A DNA stretch of 64,000 bases from Paenibacillus sp. oral taxon 786 str. D14 (GTDB lineage: Bacteria; Bacillota; Bacilli; Paenibacillales; Paenibacillaceae), in NCBI RefSeq assembly GCF_000159955.1, contig NZ_GG695986.1, positions 25,613-89,612 of the forward strand. The letters run 5' to 3'. The position numbers and the translations under genes were made by a program. The notes under the pieces were generated by a model that worked only from the letters and a program-made list of their open reading frames with translations, ran no database searches and was not told where the DNA came from. Positions 25,271 through 34,420 of this stretch are shown here, one piece after another; positions within the stretch are counted from its first letter, which is position 1; every line of letters begins with the position of its first letter.

Positions 25271-26188
25271 ATGGCCTATGACGTGAAAGTGGACCATTCT
25301 TTGGTCTACGAACTGATCAGCAGCTTTATGATATATACGACACAAAAATGGGTGAATAATCTCGATGTCGGCCTGGAATGGATTGCCGAGGTTGACGCCC
25401 GCCTCGCGCCGGAGGAGCGGCAACAATTTGCCGAAGCGGCCAAGTACCCGTTCACAGACTATGACGTCTTGTACGTTTGGGCCTTGGAGCGAAACGGTGC
25501 GGTGGATATCCCGCAATTTCTGAACGACATCGCGGAAAGCTCTGTCGTGTCCCTTTACGACCGTACTAAATCCTACATTCCCACTGTGAGTAGTGAGACA
25601 ATCGAACGGATTCAAAGCAGCTATATCCCGTTGCTGAAATGCTGGCACCGGCTTTATATGGCTTCCATCAAGAATCAATTCCTCCCGTTGCTGGAGGAAG
25701 ATGCAGCCGAGAAGCATACGCTGCTGCAAAAGATGGACACCGACGCGCTGATCGAATACGCCTCCGGCGGGTTGGTGTTGGAGCCTTTGAAGCCAATCTC
25801 CTTGGTCGTGTTAACCCCATCGATCCATTTTCGGCCGATTAATACATACGTCTTCTACGAAAACGTGCTGTTCATCCAATACCCGCTCGATATTCCAGAG
25901 CTCGATGAGGATGAGCCGCCGATGGTATTAAAACGTCTGACCCGGGCCCTGGCCGAACCGCAGCGGTTGCGCCTCCTCCGCTACGTTGCCGATGAACCTA
26001 AATCGATGCAAGATATGCTGAAGGATCTAGGGGAACCTAAAGATCAGTTGATGCACGACTTGATGCGTCTGCGGGTCGCTGGCTTGCTGCGCATCCATCT
26101 GCTCGCCCAGGATACGGAGAAGTTCAGTATCCGTCCGGACGGGGCGGCGGAGCTCCAAATGTTCCTGGAATCCTATATTCGGCTGTAG
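25271..26188 (+). CDS. ArsR-like winged-helix protein with large N-terminal domain
   Basis: A 305-residue protein. The C-terminal 85 residues look like an ArsR-type winged helix (LTRALAEPQRLRLLRYVADEPKSM, then MLKDLGEP, LMHDLMRLRVAGLL). The N-terminal 210 residues are an alpha-rich domain without motifs I recognise; this architecture occurs in Bacillales transcription regulators of unknown ligand. The ATG follows GGGAGG by 12 bases. Divergence from the MFS gene, with palindromes between, suggests it regulates that transporter. Confidence 0.72.
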   Translation: MAYDVKVDHSLVYELISSFMIYTTQKWVNNLDVGLEWIAEVDARLAPEERQQFAEAAKYPFTDYDVLYVWALERNGAVDIPQFLNDIAESSVVSLYDRTKSYIPTVSSETIERIQSSYIPLLKCWHRLYMASIKNQFLPLLEEDAAEKHTLLQKMDTDALIEYASGGLVLEPLKPISLVVLTPSIHFRPINTYVFYENVLFIQYPLDIPELDEDEPPMVLKRLTRALAEPQRLRLLRYVADEPKSMQDMLKDLGEPKDQLMHDLMRLRVAGLLRIHLLAQDTEKFSIRPDGAAELQMFLESYIRL

Positions 26189-26297
26189 TTTGATTTTATC
26201 GTAGGGCAGTCTGCTTTGGCGGGACGCTTCCGCTTGTGTTAGGATAGAGCTATACGTAGAGACAAGCGTGTCTTGGATAAGGAGTGACCCGTGAGAA

Positions 26298-27065
26298 ATG
26301 AAAACACCCTCGACTCAACAAGTTATTTTTGATTTAGATGATACCTTGATCCATTGCAATAAATATTTTGATCTGATCCTGGATCAATTCGCTGACCTGA
26401 TGACCGATTGGTTTAAGACGTATGGCATCTCGACGAAAGAGATCCGGGAGAAACAAACGGAAATCGATGTTGCCGGGGTTCATCAAATCGGGTTTGCCAG
26501 CTCGCATTTTCCCGAATCGTTGGTGGACACCTACCGATATTACGCTAGAGTTACGGGACGGAAGGCTCTTCCAGAAGAAGAGGAGCGTCTGATGAAGCTG
26601 GGGCTCAGCGTCTATGAGCAGCCCATCGAACCGTATCCCGGTATGGTCGAAACCTTAAATCTGCTTCGCAGCCAAGGCCATGAGCTGCACTTGTACACCG
26701 GCGGCGACACTGTGATCCAACAACGTAAAATCGAGCAGATGCGGCTCGCCGAGTATTTTCAGGATCGGATCTACATTCGTCAGCACAAAAATGCGAAAGC
26801 TTTAGAGGAGATTCTCCAGTCGCGGCGGTTTGATCGTTCCCGAACCTGGATGATCGGCAACAGCCTGCGGACGGATGTCATGCCGGCCCTTTCCGCCGGG
26901 ATTAAGGCGATTTACATCAAAATCCCTAATGAGTGGCTGTACAATATCGTGGAGCTCCAGCATGACGGGGATTCGGAAATGCACACCGTCACTTCGTTGG
27001 TAGAAGTTCCCCGTGTAATCTTTAACCATATTCATCAAACCCAACGGCAAAAACGGACCCTATAG
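26298..27065 (+). CDS. HAD-superfamily hydrolase
   Basis: A 255-residue HAD phosphatase-like protein. Motif I is IFDLDDTLIH (nucleophile Asp at about residue 12), motif II is HLYTGGD, motif III the Lys in KNAKALEEIL, and motif IV WMIGNSLRTDVMPALSAG. The cap between motifs I and II is helical (C1 type). The substrate is unknown, probably a phosphorylated metabolite. The ATG follows AAGGAGTGA by about 10 bases. The last codons overlap a terminator hairpin. Confidence 0.9.
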   Translation: MKTPSTQQVIFDLDDTLIHCNKYFDLILDQFADLMTDWFKTYGISTKEIREKQTEIDVAGVHQIGFASSHFPESLVDTYRYYARVTGRKALPEEEERLMKLGLSVYEQPIEPYPGMVETLNLLRSQGHELHLYTGGDTVIQQRKIEQMRLAEYFQDRIYIRQHKNAKALEEILQSRRFDRSRTWMIGNSLRTDVMPALSAGIKAIYIKIPNEWLYNIVELQHDGDSEMHTVTSLVEVPRVIFNHIHQTQRQKRTL

Positions 27066-27078
27066 AGGTCCGTTTTGT
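27049..27078. terminator. Terminator overlapping the end of the HAD gene
   Basis: AAAACGGACC (27050-27059) pairs perfectly with GGTCCGTTTT (27067-27076). It is T-rich on both strands and lies between the HAD gene and convergent topB. Confidence 0.85.
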
Positions 27079-27087
27079 TCGTTTCAC

Positions 27088-29364
27088 TTAAGTTCGGGAA
27101 GGCTCCGCCTCCATCAGCTCCAGCTTGCCGGTCGTGCGATCGACCAAGGAGATGCGGGCTTTTACCTCGCCCCCCTCGCGTTTGAAGGATAACAGCTGGG
27201 TTTGGCCTTTCGTCAAGAGCGCGTTTAACATGGCCGGCGAGATTTTCTTGCCGCCGAACTCCTTCCAGATGACGAAGCCGCAGCCCTGCTTGTAATGCGT
27301 GCAGCCATAGCCCTTGCGGCCTTCGATGATTTGACCGCCGCAGCCTTCGCGCGGGCAGGGCGCCAGCGGTTGCAGGCTGCCTGCCGGCAACTGCTTCGCG
27401 GCGGCTTGGGCTGTGCGGCGCTCACTCGCCCCCGAAGCGGCGGCGGATCGTCCCGTTTTACCGCCGCTGCTGCTTCGGCTTCCGCGCCGACCACCCTTCT
27501 CCGTCTCTGCCGACGTGAACATCGAGGCGTCCGCTTTCTGCTGCGTTCGCACCTTCTCGATAATCGAGATGGTGAATCGGCGCACGTTCTCCATAAACTG
27601 CTCCCGCGCCGCTTCTCCCTTGGAAATCTGGTATAATCGACGCTCCCATTGCCCCGTCATCTCCGGCGAGGTCAGCAGCTCGACACCAGCGCGCCGAATT
27701 AGCTCAACGGCGGTCCGGCCTTTTTGCGTCACTGTGATCTTTTTACCCTGCATCGTGATATATCCCACGTTCTTTAACCGCTCAATCGTTGCTGCCCGAG
27801 TGGCCGGAGTACCGAGACCCGCATCCTTCATCGCTTCGCGCAGCTCCTCGTTCTCCAAATTTTTCCCGGCGCTTTCCATCGCTTTAAGCAGCGTGCCTTC
27901 GGTATAATGCTTTGGCGGCTGAGTTGCTTTCTCCTTCGCCTCGGCGTCTGTACATTGCACTGGACGGTTACGGTCGATCTCGAACGGTTCGCTGATCAGC
28001 TCTTCGGTTTCTTCTTCCTCGTCTTTCTTCTTGGCTCGTCCTTTTCCGGCTTTCGCTCCGTCATCACCAGGAAGACATACCTTCCACCCCAGCGACAACA
28101 GCTCCTTCACGTTGGTTTTAAACGTTTCGCCTTCCACCTCAGTGAGTACAGTGTGTTGTTTATATTCTGCCGCCGGATAGAAATGGGACAAGAAGCGCCG
28201 GATCACAAGATCGTAGATGTTCTGCTCCTCTTTGCTTAACGTGCCCGGACGCCGAAGCGTCGGAAGGATCGCATGGTGATCCTCTACCCGAGACGGATTG
28301 CACACCGCCTTGTTGCCGACATGCACCAGGTTCGGACGTCCGCCTTCCGCCAGCTCCTTATAGCTCGACGATTTCAGCATATGTAGCACCTTGTGCATCC
28401 CATCGATATTTTGCTCGGTCACATAGTTGGAGCTTGTCCGCGGATAGGAGATCACCTTATGGCGTTCATAGAGCGCCTGGGCAATGTCCAGCGTCTTCTT
28501 GGCAGAATAGCCGAACTTTGCATTTGCCTCCCGCTGCAGCAACGTCAAATCGTACAGCTTGTACGGATATTCTTTCGTGTCTTTCACTTCGTATTCGGTG
28601 ATGCGCCCTTCCTTGCCGCGAACCTTCTTTGCAATGGCCTCCGCCTTCTCCTTATCCGTCAACCGGTCCCCTTGCCAGCTTCCGGTATACATACGGGTAT
28701 CCTGCTTAAATTCCGCTTTGATTTCATAATAAGTCAGTGAATCAAAGTTTTCGATTTCCTTCTGCCGGTCATAGATCAGCGCCAGCACTGGAGTTTGGAC
28801 CCGGCCGACGGACAGCAGCTCCCGATGTTTAGTCGTAAACGCACGCGTCGCGTTCATTCCGATCAGCCAATCTGCTTCACTGCGCGCCCGCGCGGCCTGC
28901 GTTAAGTTCTCGAACTCGGACGCTTCATGCAGCTCGGCAAACCCTTTGGCAATACTTTCATTGGTCAAGTCGGAAATCCACAAGCGCTTGACAGGCTGGG
29001 TTAACTTGAGCTGCTGTTGGATTAACGCAAAGATGTACTGTCCTTCGCGGGCGGCATCGCATGCATTTACAATCGTATCGCAACGTTTTGCGAGCTCGCC
29101 GATCGTCTTCAACTGATCTTTTGTGCGCGGATTCGGCACAATCTTGAATCGATCCGGCAGAATCGGCAGGTCGTTGAAATTCCAGCGTTTGTACTTTTCG
29201 TCATAGGCGTCCGGTTCGGCCAAACCTAATAAATGACCTATCGCCCAAGTAATGATGTAGCGCTCTCCCTCCAGGTAAGATCGGTGGTTTTTCGCCTTCG
29301 GCTCAATTACAGCGGCGATCGTCCGTCCCATATCCGGTTTTTCGGCAATTACGAGCGTTTTCAT
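27088..29364 (-). CDS. topB: DNA topoisomerase III
   Basis: A 758-residue type IA topoisomerase that decatenates or relaxes DNA by single-strand passage. The Toprim domain (1-130) starts LVIAEKPDMGRTIA and has NACDAAREGQ. The catalytic domain carries SVGRVQTPVLALIYDR and the active-site Tyr307 in ISYPRTSSNY, then LGTPATRAATIERL. After about residue 630 there is a low-complexity Ser/Gly/Ala/Arg linker, then a four-Cys zinc-ribbon-like tail (CPREGC, YGCTHYKQGCGF) typical of Bacillales TopB. The usual length is about 720-760. Confidence 0.95.
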   Translation of the reverse strand: MKTLVIAEKPDMGRTIAAVIEPKAKNHRSYLEGERYIITWAIGHLLGLAEPDAYDEKYKRWNFNDLPILPDRFKIVPNPRTKDQLKTIGELAKRCDTIVNACDAAREGQYIFALIQQQLKLTQPVKRLWISDLTNESIAKGFAELHEASEFENLTQAARARSEADWLIGMNATRAFTTKHRELLSVGRVQTPVLALIYDRQKEIENFDSLTYYEIKAEFKQDTRMYTGSWQGDRLTDKEKAEAIAKKVRGKEGRITEYEVKDTKEYPYKLYDLTLLQREANAKFGYSAKKTLDIAQALYERHKVISYPRTSSNYVTEQNIDGMHKVLHMLKSSSYKELAEGGRPNLVHVGNKAVCNPSRVEDHHAILPTLRRPGTLSKEEQNIYDLVIRRFLSHFYPAAEYKQHTVLTEVEGETFKTNVKELLSLGWKVCLPGDDGAKAGKGRAKKKDEEEETEELISEPFEIDRNRPVQCTDAEAKEKATQPPKHYTEGTLLKAMESAGKNLENEELREAMKDAGLGTPATRAATIERLKNVGYITMQGKKITVTQKGRTAVELIRRAGVELLTSPEMTGQWERRLYQISKGEAAREQFMENVRRFTISIIEKVRTQQKADASMFTSAETEKGGRRGSRSSSGGKTGRSAAASGASERRTAQAAAKQLPAGSLQPLAPCPREGCGGQIIEGRKGYGCTHYKQGCGFVIWKEFGGKKISPAMLNALLTKGQTQLLSFKREGGEVKARISLVDRTTGKLELMEAEPSRT

Positions 29365-29399
29365 GCTTTCGGGCCCCTCTTCCTCTGTCTCTCAAATCT

Positions 29400-29428
29400 A
29401 AAAAAGAGCCGCGCTACGCGCAGCTCTA
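29400..29428 (-). terminator. Terminator after gltD
   Basis: On the minus strand AGAGCTGCGCG pairs with CGCGGCTCT (one bulge) around a short loop, followed by six Ts. It lies between the gltD stop (29501) and the topB start. Confidence 0.8.
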
Positions 29429-29500
29429 GTAAGCTAGTACCTATTATAGCATATTGACCCAGGGATCGTCCTGTCAAAATGTTGCGGCTCGTTGGTGAGA

Positions 29501-30988
29501 TTATACCAGCACCGTCGAACCCATCAGATATTTATCGACTTCGCGTGCCGCAGCTCTGCCTTCGTTGATCGCCCATACGACCAAGCTTTGGCCCCGGCGC
29601 ATATCGCCTGCGGCAAACACTTTATCGACATTTGTTTTGAATTGGCCGTATTTCGCTTTCACATTCGTCCGGCGGTCTCGTTCAAGACCCAGCTCATCCG
29701 CCAGCGTCGATTCTGGACCGTCAAACCCGATAGCAATCAGCGCCAGTTGCGCTGGGAAGACGCGCTCGGTTCCCGGAATCGGCTTGTAGATTTTGCGTCC
29801 GGTCTCGTCGACAATCCGCTGAATTTGCACGGTGTGCAGTTCCTTCAGGTTGCCGTTTTCGTCGCCTACAAATTTCGTTGTCATGATCGAGAATTCCCGT
29901 GGATCTTTACCGAACAACGCTTTGGCTTCTTCTTGGGCATAATCGAGCGTGTACACGTTCGGGAATTGCGGCCAAGGGTTGTTGATCGGATCCCGTTCCA
30001 GCGGAGCTTTCGCGTGGGTACCGAATTGTGTGACACTGCGGCAACCGTGGCGCAGCGCCGTCGCTACGCAGTCAGAGCCGGTGTCCCCGCCTCCGATGAC
30101 GATAACATCCTTCCCTTCCGCGGACAAATAGTTCCCGTCGGTTAATCCGGAATCCAGGTAGCTCTTAATCGTGCCGTTCAAGAAGGGCATCGCATAATGT
30201 ACCCCGTTCAAATCGCTGCCTTCGATATTAAATTCACGTGGTTTGGTTGCCCCTCCGCAGAGCACCACCGCGTCGTATTCATCGACAAGCTGCTTAGCTT
30301 TGATATCTTTGCCGATTTCCGTGTTCGTAACGAATTTCACGCCCTCGGCAGCCAGCAAATCCACGCGGCGCTGGACAATCGCTTTATCCAGCTTCATCGT
30401 CGGAATCCCGTACACCAGGAGACCGCCGATTCGGTCTGCGCGCTCATAGACCGTCACTTCATGGCCCGCTTTGTTTAATTGGGCGGCGCAAGCAAGACCG
30501 GCTGGTCCGGAGCCGACAATGGCTACTCTACGGCCTGTCCGCTTCTCCGGAGGTTCAGGAACAACCCAGCCTTCTTCGAACCCTTTATCAATAATCGCCT
30601 GTTCAATCGTCTTGATCGTGACTGGCTCACCGATCAGACCTACGGTACAGGAGCCTTCACAAGGCGCAGGGCAAACCCGTCCCGTAAATTCCGGGAAGTT
30701 GTTGGTTTTGTGCAAACGGTCCAGCGCTTCTTTCCAGAGATTACGGTAAACCAGGTTATTCCACTCCGGAATCAAGTTGTGTACTGGGCATCCCGCTGTC
30801 CCGCCGGCCATATCAATGCCCGTGTGGCAATAAGGCGTGCCGCAGTCCATGCAGCGTGCGCCTTGGATGCGCAGATCCTCCTCAGACATATGTTTATGAA
30901 ATTCTTCCCAATCCTTCACCCGTTCGGACGGGCTCCGGTCCCCGGGAAGTTCGCGCTTGAACTCCATAAATCCTGTTGGTGTAGACAT
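29501..30988 (-). CDS. gltD: Glutamate synthase small (beta) subunit
   Basis: A 495-residue NADPH-dependent glutamate synthase beta subunit, feeding electrons to the large subunit for glutamate synthesis. The N-terminal domain holds Cys clusters for 4Fe-4S centres (GARCMDCGTPYC, GCPVHN, GRVCPAPCEGSCTVG). The FAD motif is VAIVGSGPAGLACA, the NADPH motif VIGGGDTGSDC, and the C-terminal FAD motif VFAAGDMRRGQSLVVWAI. I chose ATG 30988, which follows GGGGGAA; the ATG at 31003 lacks an RBS. The large-subunit gene is not adjacent on either side, which is unusual. Confidence 0.93.
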   Translation of the reverse strand: MSTPTGFMEFKRELPGDRSPSERVKDWEEFHKHMSEEDLRIQGARCMDCGTPYCHTGIDMAGGTAGCPVHNLIPEWNNLVYRNLWKEALDRLHKTNNFPEFTGRVCPAPCEGSCTVGLIGEPVTIKTIEQAIIDKGFEEGWVVPEPPEKRTGRRVAIVGSGPAGLACAAQLNKAGHEVTVYERADRIGGLLVYGIPTMKLDKAIVQRRVDLLAAEGVKFVTNTEIGKDIKAKQLVDEYDAVVLCGGATKPREFNIEGSDLNGVHYAMPFLNGTIKSYLDSGLTDGNYLSAEGKDVIVIGGGDTGSDCVATALRHGCRSVTQFGTHAKAPLERDPINNPWPQFPNVYTLDYAQEEAKALFGKDPREFSIMTTKFVGDENGNLKELHTVQIQRIVDETGRKIYKPIPGTERVFPAQLALIAIGFDGPESTLADELGLERDRRTNVKAKYGQFKTNVDKVFAAGDMRRGQSLVVWAINEGRAAAREVDKYLMGSTVLV

Positions 30989-31007
30989 CACAAGTTCCCC
31001 CATCCGT

Positions 31008-31024
31008 TATCATGTCACATGATA
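31008..31024. promoter_or_regulatory. 17-bp palindrome upstream of gltD
   Basis: TATCATGT-C-ACATGATA is a perfect palindrome, about 20 bases upstream of the gltD start. It has the size and symmetry of a repressor operator. It does not match the TnrA/GlnR consensus (TGTNA-N7-TNACA). A second, looser inverted repeat (TGATAA/TTATCA) lies at 31136-31157. Confidence 0.55.
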
Positions 31025-31159
31025 TAAAAAGTCGGCGAGTCACCCCATACGGGCGATCGAAAACTTTTCATACGCCGTCATCAATGTATCTTGATGTTAG
31101 CATTCGGGGGAAATGTTATTAATGGATTAATGATATGATAATTTGTACTTATTATCACA

Positions 31160-31645
31160 TCATTTGCGGCGTTCATAAGTGAGAAAGCGGTAATCATAGG
31201 GATTCTTCTCGTCCTGTACTCCCTGCTCCTCATGGACTAATTCAAAATCTTCCCATGAGAAGTCAGGGAAAAATACGTCCCCTTCGATATCCTCTTCGAT
31301 TCGGGTCACGATCAGCCGATCAGCGAGCGGCAGGAAATGCTTGAACACGCCCGCACCGCCGATAATCATCAGTTCTCCCCGCTCCGCGTAGGTTAACGCT
31401 TCCTCCACGGAATGGACGACATCCGCGCCTTCCGCCTTGTAGGACGGATCCGCGGTCATCACGACACTGTGCCGGTTCGGAAGCGGCTTGCTGCCCATGG
31501 ATTCCCAAGTCTTGCGGCCCATCACGATCGTTTTTCCTGTCGTATTCGCTTTAAAAAACTTTAGATCCGCCGGCAGTCTCCAGGGCAGCTGATTGTTCCG
31601 GCCAATGACCCCATTTCTGGACATCGCCCAAATTAGCGTGATCAT
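31160..31645 (-). CDS. folA: Dihydrofolate reductase
   Basis: A 161-residue NADPH-dependent DHFR that regenerates tetrahydrofolate after the ThyA reaction. Hallmarks are MSRNGVIGRNNQLPWRLPADLKFFK, VMGRKTWESMGSKPLPNRHSV and IIGGAGVFKHFLPLADRLIVTRI. The start ATG 31645 has GGAGG 7 bases upstream, inside the longer frame beginning at 31663. It follows thyA by 30 bases. Confidence 0.96.
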   Translation of the reverse strand: MITLIWAMSRNGVIGRNNQLPWRLPADLKFFKANTTGKTIVMGRKTWESMGSKPLPNRHSVVMTADPSYKAEGADVVHSVEEALTYAERGELMIIGGAGVFKHFLPLADRLIVTRIEEDIEGDVFFPDFSWEDFELVHEEQGVQDEKNPYDYRFLTYERRK

Positions 31646-31675
31646 CCCGATCGATCCCTCCATCCTCCGTAAATT

Positions 31676-32470
31676 TTATACAGCAACCGTTGCTTTGATC
31701 GTCGGGTGATACTGGTAATCGATAAATTCGAAATCCTCGTATTTATAGTCGAAGATCGAGTCCGGTTTCCGTTTAATCACCAGCTTTGGCAATGGATAAG
31801 GCTCGCGTTCCAATTGGGTTTTTACCTGCTCGATATGGTTGTTGTAAATATGCACGTCTCCGCCGGACCAGATGAACTCGCCAACCTCAAGGTCGCATTG
31901 CTGGGCGATCATGTGGGTGAGCAGCGCGTAACTAGCGATATTAAACGGCAGGCCAAGGAAAGTGTCCACCGAACGCATCGTCAGCATACAAGACAGCTTG
32001 CCGTTTGCAACATAAAATTGAAAAACGAAATGGCATGGCGGCAGCTTCATTTGGTCTACCTCAGCTACGTTCCAGGCGCTTACCAGGTGGCGGCGAGAAT
32101 CCGGATTTTTCTTGATCGCTTCAACCACGTTTGCGATTTGATCGATTTTCCGGCCGTCCGGGGCTTCCCAAGAGCGCCATTGCGACCCATACACCGGGCC
32201 GAGGTCGCCGTTCTCATCCGCCCACTCGTCCCAAATCCGAACGCCATGTTCCTTCAGATAAGCGATATTCGTATCGCCGCGCAAAAACCACAGCAGCTCG
32301 TGGATCACCGATTTCAAATGAATCCGTTTGGTCGTTACCAGCGGAAAGCCTTCGCTTAAGTCAAACCGCAGCTGCCGGCCGAAGACCGATCGTGTCCCGA
32401 CACCGGTCCGATCCTCTTTGGGCGTTCCGTTCTTCAGAACATCCTCCAGCAAATCCAAATATTTTCTCAT
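31676..32470 (-). CDS. thyA: Thymidylate synthase
   Basis: A 264-residue ThyA, methylating dUMP to dTMP with methylenetetrahydrofolate. The active-site Cys146 is in [12 protein letters not shown]. Other conserved segments are [57 protein letters not shown] and GDVHIYNNH. The length and lack of insertions fit the short E. coli-like ThyA. It forms a thyA-folA operon. Confidence 0.97.
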   Translation of the reverse strand: MRKYLDLLEDVLKNGTPKEDRTGVGTRSVFGRQLRFDLSEGFPLVTTKRIHLKSVIHELLWFLRGDTNIAYLKEHGVRIWDEWADENGDLGPVYGSQWRSWEAPDGRKIDQIANVVEAIKKNPDSRRHLVSAWNVAEVDQMKLPPCHFVFQFYVANGKLSCMLTMRSVDTFLGLPFNIASYALLTHMIAQQCDLEVGEFIWSGGDVHIYNNHIEQVKTQLEREPYPLPKLVIKRKPDSIFDYKYEDFEFIDYQYHPTIKATVAV

Positions 32471-32522
32471 GATTCTAACACCCCGTCACATTGGTCTACT
32501 AATCCATCCTATTATAGCAGAT

Positions 32523-34162
32523 TTATTTGCGACTTTCCGACTTTAACAAATCGAGTAAGTAAGCCTTCAAATCGACGATTCGTAAAAAATCCGGCCGCTT
32601 CTCCGTCCCGTAGATGATCAGAGGCACCAGCGATGCAGACGCATCCAGCCCCCCATGTGCTCCGCCACCGGAATGTGTGGGGGCTCCAGCTTCCGCGAGC
32701 TCATACCCCGGTTTGGCGGTGACGATAAGAAATCGCCCTTCGTGGGATTGTAAAGCGCCTTGAAGGCGACGCAGCGGATCAGGATATTTTCCATACGTAA
32801 TATGGCGTGTTTGGTTGCGTTCGCTTATGCTCTCTCGCTTCAAATCAAGTATCTGCTCCGTCCCTTGAACGGACCAGGATTGATTATAAGGATCGATCCA
32901 ATCCCCACCTGCTTTGAATCTCATCGCTGCCGGATCCCCCGCTTTTACACAATGAATCCAGCCATCTTCTTGCCAGGTAATGAGGTCGATTCGTGGGTCG
33001 TTCCTCAATACATCGGCGATCTCTTTCAGCGAATTCTCCGGTTTCAAACTGTAGACGTAGGCCATCGTGTCGTTAACAGCGAGGGCAATTTCGGTGGATG
33101 AGTTCATGGTTTGGCCAGTCGGTAATACGTGATACCGCTGTAACAGCTTGGGTAAATCAATTACAGGCTGTTGTTCTTTGGGCAATACTTGGCTCATTCC
33201 ACTATCTCCCGCAACGATCAGAATCGTATCGTGTAACGCTTGTGCTCGAGATTCATAAGCATCCAGCAGCTCTTTTAGTCGACGATCCGTCTCCTTGATG
33301 CCTTCACGATCGGTAAGGCCGCGTTTGTGCAACTTTTCATCCAGGTCCGGCAAATAAATCAGCAAAAAATCGGGCAATTGACCAGTTTGGATCAAGTATT
33401 TTGCCACTCCAATCGCATATCGATCATTAAAGCCCATCCGGTCCGCAGGCCCGTCAGGCAAATTCGTCACCCCGTCAAGCGGGTTCGACAATGCCCCGAA
33501 AGCCAGAAAATCCGGCCCTTTCACTTGAAGAGGCAAGATCAGCGGAACAAGCTCGCGTAACGGTTGCGGCAAGTCGATTTGGTGTGAGGTCATCCCTCCG
33601 TAAACCAATCCGTTCACCGATCCGGAGGTGAAGCCCAACTGCTTCAAATCCTCATATATAGTTGGCACATCGGGGTTTAAGTGCTGATCGTTTAAATCTT
33701 TTAACGCATGTGTCAAAACGGACTTCGTCCCGCGGCGCAAAATTTCAACGGGAGCTGAGCCATAACCTATCACTTTCTGTCCCTGATGCGGATACCAGGT
33801 TAAGCCCGGCACATGATGAGCATCCGGGTAACGCCCGGTAAGCAGCGTGCTGTCAATCGAGATGGACATGGTCGGAAAAGAGCTGATCATATCGGGATAA
33901 TATTGGCCATGCTGAATGAGATATTGAAAGACAGGGAGCTCATTATGCTCAATTCCGCGTTGAATCAATTGCTCCATAAGGGAGTCAACCAGGACAAAAA
34001 TAACCTTCTTTTTCCGTTGAAAGTGTTGTTTGTTGATTGGATATGCAGTAGATCCGCTTCTTTGGGATTCGATGTTGCACGGCAACCACCCAACAATAGA
34101 CATATGACAAAGATCAGAAACCAGAAACAGGTTCGCCACCTCGACAAGAACTTGAATCGCAT
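32523..34162 (-). pseudogene. Lipoprotein phosphodiesterase/alkaline-phosphatase-superfamily gene with frameshift
   Basis: The large frame (stop 32523) encodes an alkaline-phosphatase-superfamily hydrolase of the nucleotide pyrophosphatase/phosphodiesterase kind: VIFVLVDSLM with the metal Asp, SFPTMSISIDSTLLTG with the nucleophile Ser/Thr region, FLLIYLPDLDEKLHKRG, ILIVAGDSGM and THSGGGAHGG. Its natural N-terminus is in another frame: ATG 34162 with GAGGGTGA upstream, a lipoprotein signal and lipobox LLLGGC, running to about codon 50. One extra A in the A5 run at 34009-34013 (T5 on the plus strand) would join the two as TFNGKKKVIFVL. It is either a true pseudogene, a slippage-controlled gene or a sequencing error. 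Confidence 0.82.
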
Positions 34163-34259
34163 GTTGTTCACCCTCTTTAAAGTTTAACCATAGTATGCCA
34201 ATTCCGCTTGTGCCAATACCTCAGACCCTACTCTACAGAACGTAAGTTCGTAAATAGGA

Positions 34260-34288
34260 TTGACTTTTGGGAGCTGGTAGTTTATAGT
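34260..34288 (+). promoter_or_regulatory. Sigma-A promoter for a short leader and the coiled-coil gene
   Basis: TTGACT (34260-34265) and TATAGT (34283-34288) are 17 bases apart, close to consensus. Transcription would begin near 34295 and run into the hairpin at 34324. Confidence 0.8.
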
Positions 34289-34323
34289 TAAATATACCAA
34301 AATCATATAGAATCAAGCGAGTG

Positions 34324-34373
34324 AAGCACCTCGTAAGTCTGGCGATATCGCCTTTCTTGCAGGTGCTTTTTTT
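34324..34373 (+). terminator. Leader terminator/attenuator hairpin
   Basis: AAGCACCT (34324-34331) pairs with AGGTGCTT (34361-34368) around an inner perfect palindrome GGCGATATCGCC (34341-34352), and seven Ts run from 34367 to 34373. It lies between a strong promoter and the gene at 34421. No upstream plus-strand gene needs it, so it would end a roughly 75-base leader RNA. Confidence 0.7.
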
Positions 34374-34420
34374 GCGTTTCTATGAGAATGGCAAATTCAT
34401 ATAGGATGGAGTTGACGGTT

